Of a stretch of DNA of 64,000 bases, positions 61,433 through 64,000 are shown one piece after another (position 1 is the stretch's first letter; each line of letters opens with the position of its first letter). Made by a program: the position numbers and the translations under genes. The notes under the pieces were generated by a model. That model had not been told where the DNA came from, made no database searches, and saw nothing but the letters and a program-made list of their open reading frames with translations. The DNA is from JAFAYN01 sp963733105 (GTDB lineage: Bacteria; Gemmatimonadota; Gemmatimonadetes; Longimicrobiales; Longimicrobiaceae), in NCBI GenBank assembly GCA_963733105.1, contig CAVTCB010000020.1:271425-335424 (forward strand), read 5' to 3'.

Positions 61433-63556
61433 ATGCAGCACGACCGCCGCCCCGCCCGTCCGTCCGCCCCCGCGCTCCTCCTCTGCTCTCTCCTGGCGCT
61501 GGGGGGGTGCGGCGACTCGCCCACGGGCGTCGCGGCCGCGCCGGCCGCGACTGCGGCGGACACCGCCTCGGTGACCCTCGCCCTCCCCGGCGACACGGCG
61601 GCGCTGGCGCCCGCCGCGGGGCGCGTTCTCGCCCTCGCCGCGGAGTCGCGCTGGCTGCACGACCTCCCGGTGCTCGACGCGGCCGCGCTCGCCGCCGGGC
61701 GCGTGGTCGCGGCCGCCCCGGGGAGCGCCACCCTGCGCGTGGAGACGCCGGGGAGGGCCCCCGAGCTCCTGCGGGTCCACGTCCGCCCGCCCCGCCCGCT
61801 GGTGCTCGCCGCCTCCGTGGCCCCGGGCGCGGACGCCGACACCCTGGTGCTGCGCGGCTGGCGGCTCCGCGACCTGGCCGGCGACGCCGTGAGCGCCGGG
61901 ACCGACGTGGCACGCGCGCTGGGCGGCGACAGCGCCACCCTCCGCCTGGCGCTCCCGCCGGTGGCCGACGGCGCCTGCGTCACCGGCGCCCCGCGGCAGG
62001 CGGTGAGCGTGCGCGGCGGCGACGCGGCCCCCGGCCTGGCCGTCACCCGCTCGCGCCGCGGCGACCTCCGCCTCGCGGTGGGCGAGGCCGTGCGCCTCAC
62101 CGCCGAACAGGCGGCGTGCCTCCGCTTCGCCCCGGCGGCGGGCGGGCGGTACGCCCTGGCCTTCCTGGACACCCGCAAGCTCCGCGACGCCGAGGCGGGG
62201 TTCGAGGGGTACGCCCCCTCCCCCCTTGCCTACGCCGTGACCGTGGCCGAGGCCGGGAGCGCGGCGCCCGCCCCCGCCGCGGCGCTCCGCGCCCCGCTGC
62301 GCCCGGCCTCCGACGTGCTCCGCCCCGCCCTCGCCGCCGGCTCCGGGGAGCCGGGCGCGCTGGTGGGGCGCGCCTCGCCGTGGACCGAGGGGGAGCGCTT
62401 CCCCGTGCAGGACCCCGACGGGGCGGGCACCCTCACCGCACGGGTGGTGCGCGTCTACGGCGGGCACCTGGTCCTGGCCGTGGCCGAGGGCGAGGAGCCG
62501 GCGGGGGGGAGCGCCGCCTGGCTCGCCCGCGCCGACAGTGCTTTCGCCGGGGCGGTCGAGACCGCGTACCCGCTCCTCCGGGCGGCGCTCTCCCCCACCC
62601 TTCCCGTGACCAGCGCGGGCTCGGGGCAGATGCTGGTGCTGGCCCACCGCGGCGCGTCGGGGAGGCTGGGGACCAGCGTCACCGTCACGGCGGACGGGCG
62701 CAAGCGCTCCTACACCCTCCTCGACACCTCCTGGGAGACCACCGCGGCGGGGCTGCTGAAGACGCTGGCGCACGAGCTGGCGCACGCCTGGCAGGAGCAG
62801 TACACGTGGGAGACGCGCCCGGCCGGGGTGGGCGCCTCGGGCGCCACCACCGCCTGGGCCGTGGAGGGGAACGCCGAGCTGCTCGCCTCGGTGGCCGCCG
62901 CGCGCGCGCAGCGCCTGGGGCTGACGGGGAACTGGGACTGGGCGGCGGGGATGGGGGACGGGCGCCTGGCCCCCTACGCGCTCCTGGCCGCCAACACGCG
63001 GGGGGAGTTCACGCAGGGGTACGAGAGCGGGGCCAGCTTCGCGCTGGACCTGGCCGTCCGCCTGGTGCGGAGCGGGAGGAGCGAGGACGAGGCGCTGGCC
63101 CTGGTGTCGCGCGGGGCGCTGGACGGGTGGCACGGGTTCGACGCCCACGGCGGGCGGCGCGAGGGGCTGACGGCGCGGATGCGCCGCGCGCTGGACGCGG
63201 GGTGGGAGCCGGCCGGGGCGCTCCTGCGCTGGACGCTGAGCCAGGCCGTGGACGACCTCACGGCCAACCCGGAGTTCCAGAACCACGCCTTCCGCCGGGT
63301 GAGCACCGCCGCCCAGGGCCCCGCGCTCGGGTGGCTCCCGCCCGCCGTCCTGCGCAGCGGCGGCCGCGCGGTCCGCGGCGACCCCGCCGCCCCCGCCACG
63401 GTGTCCGGGAACGCCGCGACGCTCACCTGGCGCTACGGGAGCCCCAACTACTTCCTGGTGGAGGACGGCGGCTTCGGGGGGGCGTACCGGCTGGGCGCGG
63501 CCGCGGGCGGCGCCCCGCTGCAGGGCGTCGCCTGGATGGTGATCCGCTATCAGTGA
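61433..63556 (+). CDS. Gluzincin-type zinc metallopeptidase lipoprotein
   Basis: A 707-residue lipoprotein. The signal ends LLALGGCGDSP (lipobox). About 350 residues of beta-rich, Ala-rich sequence precede a peptidase domain with LLKTLAHELAHAWQEQYTWE (HExxH) near residue 445, followed by WAVEGNAELLASVAAARAQR, whose Glu would be the third ligand. The C-terminal domain (WTLSQAVDDLTANPEFQNHA) is unassigned. It is probably surface-exposed or periplasmic. It is divergent from the DUF11 cluster, so it might process those proteins, but no direct evidence exists. A strong terminator follows. Confidence 0.78.
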   Translation: MQHDRRPARPSAPALLLCSLLALGGCGDSPTGVAAAPAATAADTASVTLALPGDTAALAPAAGRVLALAAESRWLHDLPVLDAAALAAGRVVAAAPGSATLRVETPGRAPELLRVHVRPPRPLVLAASVAPGADADTLVLRGWRLRDLAGDAVSAGTDVARALGGDSATLRLALPPVADGACVTGAPRQAVSVRGGDAAPGLAVTRSRRGDLRLAVGEAVRLTAEQAACLRFAPAAGGRYALAFLDTRKLRDAEAGFEGYAPSPLAYAVTVAEAGSAAPAPAAALRAPLRPASDVLRPALAAGSGEPGALVGRASPWTEGERFPVQDPDGAGTLTARVVRVYGGHLVLAVAEGEEPAGGSAAWLARADSAFAGAVETAYPLLRAALSPTLPVTSAGSGQMLVLAHRGASGRLGTSVTVTADGRKRSYTLLDTSWETTAAGLLKTLAHELAHAWQEQYTWETRPAGVGASGATTAWAVEGNAELLASVAAARAQRLGLTGNWDWAAGMGDGRLAPYALLAANTRGEFTQGYESGASFALDLAVRLVRSGRSEDEALALVSRGALDGWHGFDAHGGRREGLTARMRRALDAGWEPAGALLRWTLSQAVDDLTANPEFQNHAFRRVSTAAQGPALGWLPPAVLRSGGRAVRGDPAAPATVSGNAATLTWRYGSPNYFLVEDGGFGGAYRLGAAAGGAPLQGVAWMVIRYQ

Positions 63557-63579
63557 GGACGGGGAGGGTACTGCGGGAG

Positions 63580-63613
63580 CGGCGCCGCCCGGGAGTCCGG
63601 GCGGCGCCGTTTT
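63580..63613 (+). terminator. Rho-independent terminator of the gluzincin gene
   Basis: CGGCGCCGCCCGG pairs perfectly (13 bp) with CCGGGCGGCGCCG across GAGT and is followed by TTTT. It lies 24 nt after the stop at 63556. Confidence 0.88.
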
Positions 63614-63617
63614 CGCT

Positions 63618-63845
63618 TCAGGAGCGAATCTCCGCGCCGCCGAGCTCCGCGCTCGCCGTGCGGGGGGTGGCCTGCACCCGGACCTCGATCCCCTCCAGCA
63701 CGCACGGGTGGGCGAAGTCGCCGCAGGCACCCTCCGAGGGCTTCAGCGCCGCACCGGCGACGGAGCGGGGCGAGGGGGCGTCCACACAGGCGGCGAAGAC
63801 GACACCGAAGAGGAGCGCGGAGAGGGCACAGGCGAGGCGTGACAT
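63618..63845 (-). CDS. Small lipoprotein
   Basis: A 75-residue protein. MSRLACALSALLFGVVFAAC is a lipoprotein signal peptide (lipobox FAAC). The mature part is about 55 residues with a CGDFAHPC cysteine pair that could form a small disulfide loop. No family is recognised. GGAGGA lies 6 nt upstream of the ATG at 63845, which is preferred over an in-frame ATG at 63941. It is convergent with the gluzincin gene. Confidence 0.65.
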   Translation of the reverse strand: MSRLACALSALLFGVVFAACVDAPSPRSVAGAALKPSEGACGDFAHPCVLEGIEVRVQATPRTASAELGGAEIRS

Positions 63846-63866
63846 GGGAGTTCCTCCAACCATGGA

Positions 63867-63895
63867 ATTGTCAGGGTGTCCAGCGGTGTCCACAA
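63867..63895 (-). promoter_or_regulatory. Candidate sigma-70 promoter of the terminal lipoprotein
   Basis: On the minus strand TTGTGG (63895-63890), 17 bases, GACAAT (63872-63867). The spacer contains two TGGACACC words spaced 10 bp apart, with an inverted copy at 63901-63908. Confidence 0.45.
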
Positions 63896-63908
63896 ACCGT
63901 TGGACACC
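63875..63908. promoter_or_regulatory. Repeated GGTGTCCA operator-like sites
   Basis: GGTGTCCA at 63875 and 63885 (one helical turn apart) and its complement TGGACACC at 63901. The set overlaps the predicted -35/-10 spacer of the lipoprotein promoter, as a repressor site would. Confidence 0.45.
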
Positions 63909-64000
63909 ACCCAATACGGAATGGTTGGCCCGGAGTTTCACGAAGTTTTCACGGACCCCCGCCCGGAAACCCCAACTCGTTGTGCGGTAAAAAGTTGACG

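Overview
The window is about 72% G+C, densely coded and bacterial. Paired SusC/SusD-type outer-membrane genes, many lipobox signal peptides, several large DUF11 surface proteins and a sigma-54 activator all point to a Gram-negative, Gemmatimonadota-like organism, perhaps of the Longimicrobium group. That placement is inferred from gene style; no rRNA or tRNA gene was recognised.

Layout. 1-7,700: a truncated Old Yellow Enzyme gene, prfC, a two-gene cupredoxin operon, a lipoprotein/TPR pair and a sigma-54 enhancer-binding protein (EBP). Matching 17-bp near-palindromes lie upstream of the cupredoxin operon and of the EBP gene, and the operon also has a -24/-12-like promoter. 7,700-17,450: a small lipoprotein, a zinc-ribbon protein, a three-gene glycan module (methyltransferase, nucleotidyltransferase, CgeB-like glycosyltransferase), a MarR regulator with a duplicated leader, a site-2 protease, CsbD, a sirtuin, and a GNAT/methyltransferase/membrane-protein operon. 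17,400-19,470: a low-G+C island with an Xre/ImmA-IrrE/PIN toxin-antitoxin-like operon, its promoter and a probable operator. 19,465-32,010: an SDR and YncE-like operon, a small possible HTH protein, an M1 aminopeptidase interrupted by one frameshift, an amino-acid permease operon, an orphan HExxH protein and a 5-oxoprolinase-type gene broken by about eight frameshifts. 32,500-41,830: a LiaF-like protein, endonuclease III, a SusC/SusD pair and two overlapping glycosyltransferases. 41,980-51,574: small membrane and HAD proteins, an FRG-domain protein, a nicotinate salvage pair (pncB-pncA), a DUF5700 protease, a peptidoglycan amidase and a TolB-like lipoprotein. 51,645-60,840: four tandem DUF11 genes, the last a 1,778-residue protein that ends in an apparent outer-membrane beta-barrel. 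61,433-63,845: a gluzincin lipoprotein and a small lipoprotein.

The most unusual feature is a dispersed intergenic element of about 130-200 bp, present in seven copies. Each copy has at least three hairpins whose stems differ between copies by compensatory changes while the loops stay constant. Every copy sits 5-30 nt after a stop codon, in the sense orientation of that gene, which suggests a 3'-UTR or terminator RNA element. The middle hairpin type also occurs alone, three times in tandem at 32,334-32,444 and once at 44,195-44,232. A separate repeat with a GA-loop hairpin shows the same kind of stem covariation.
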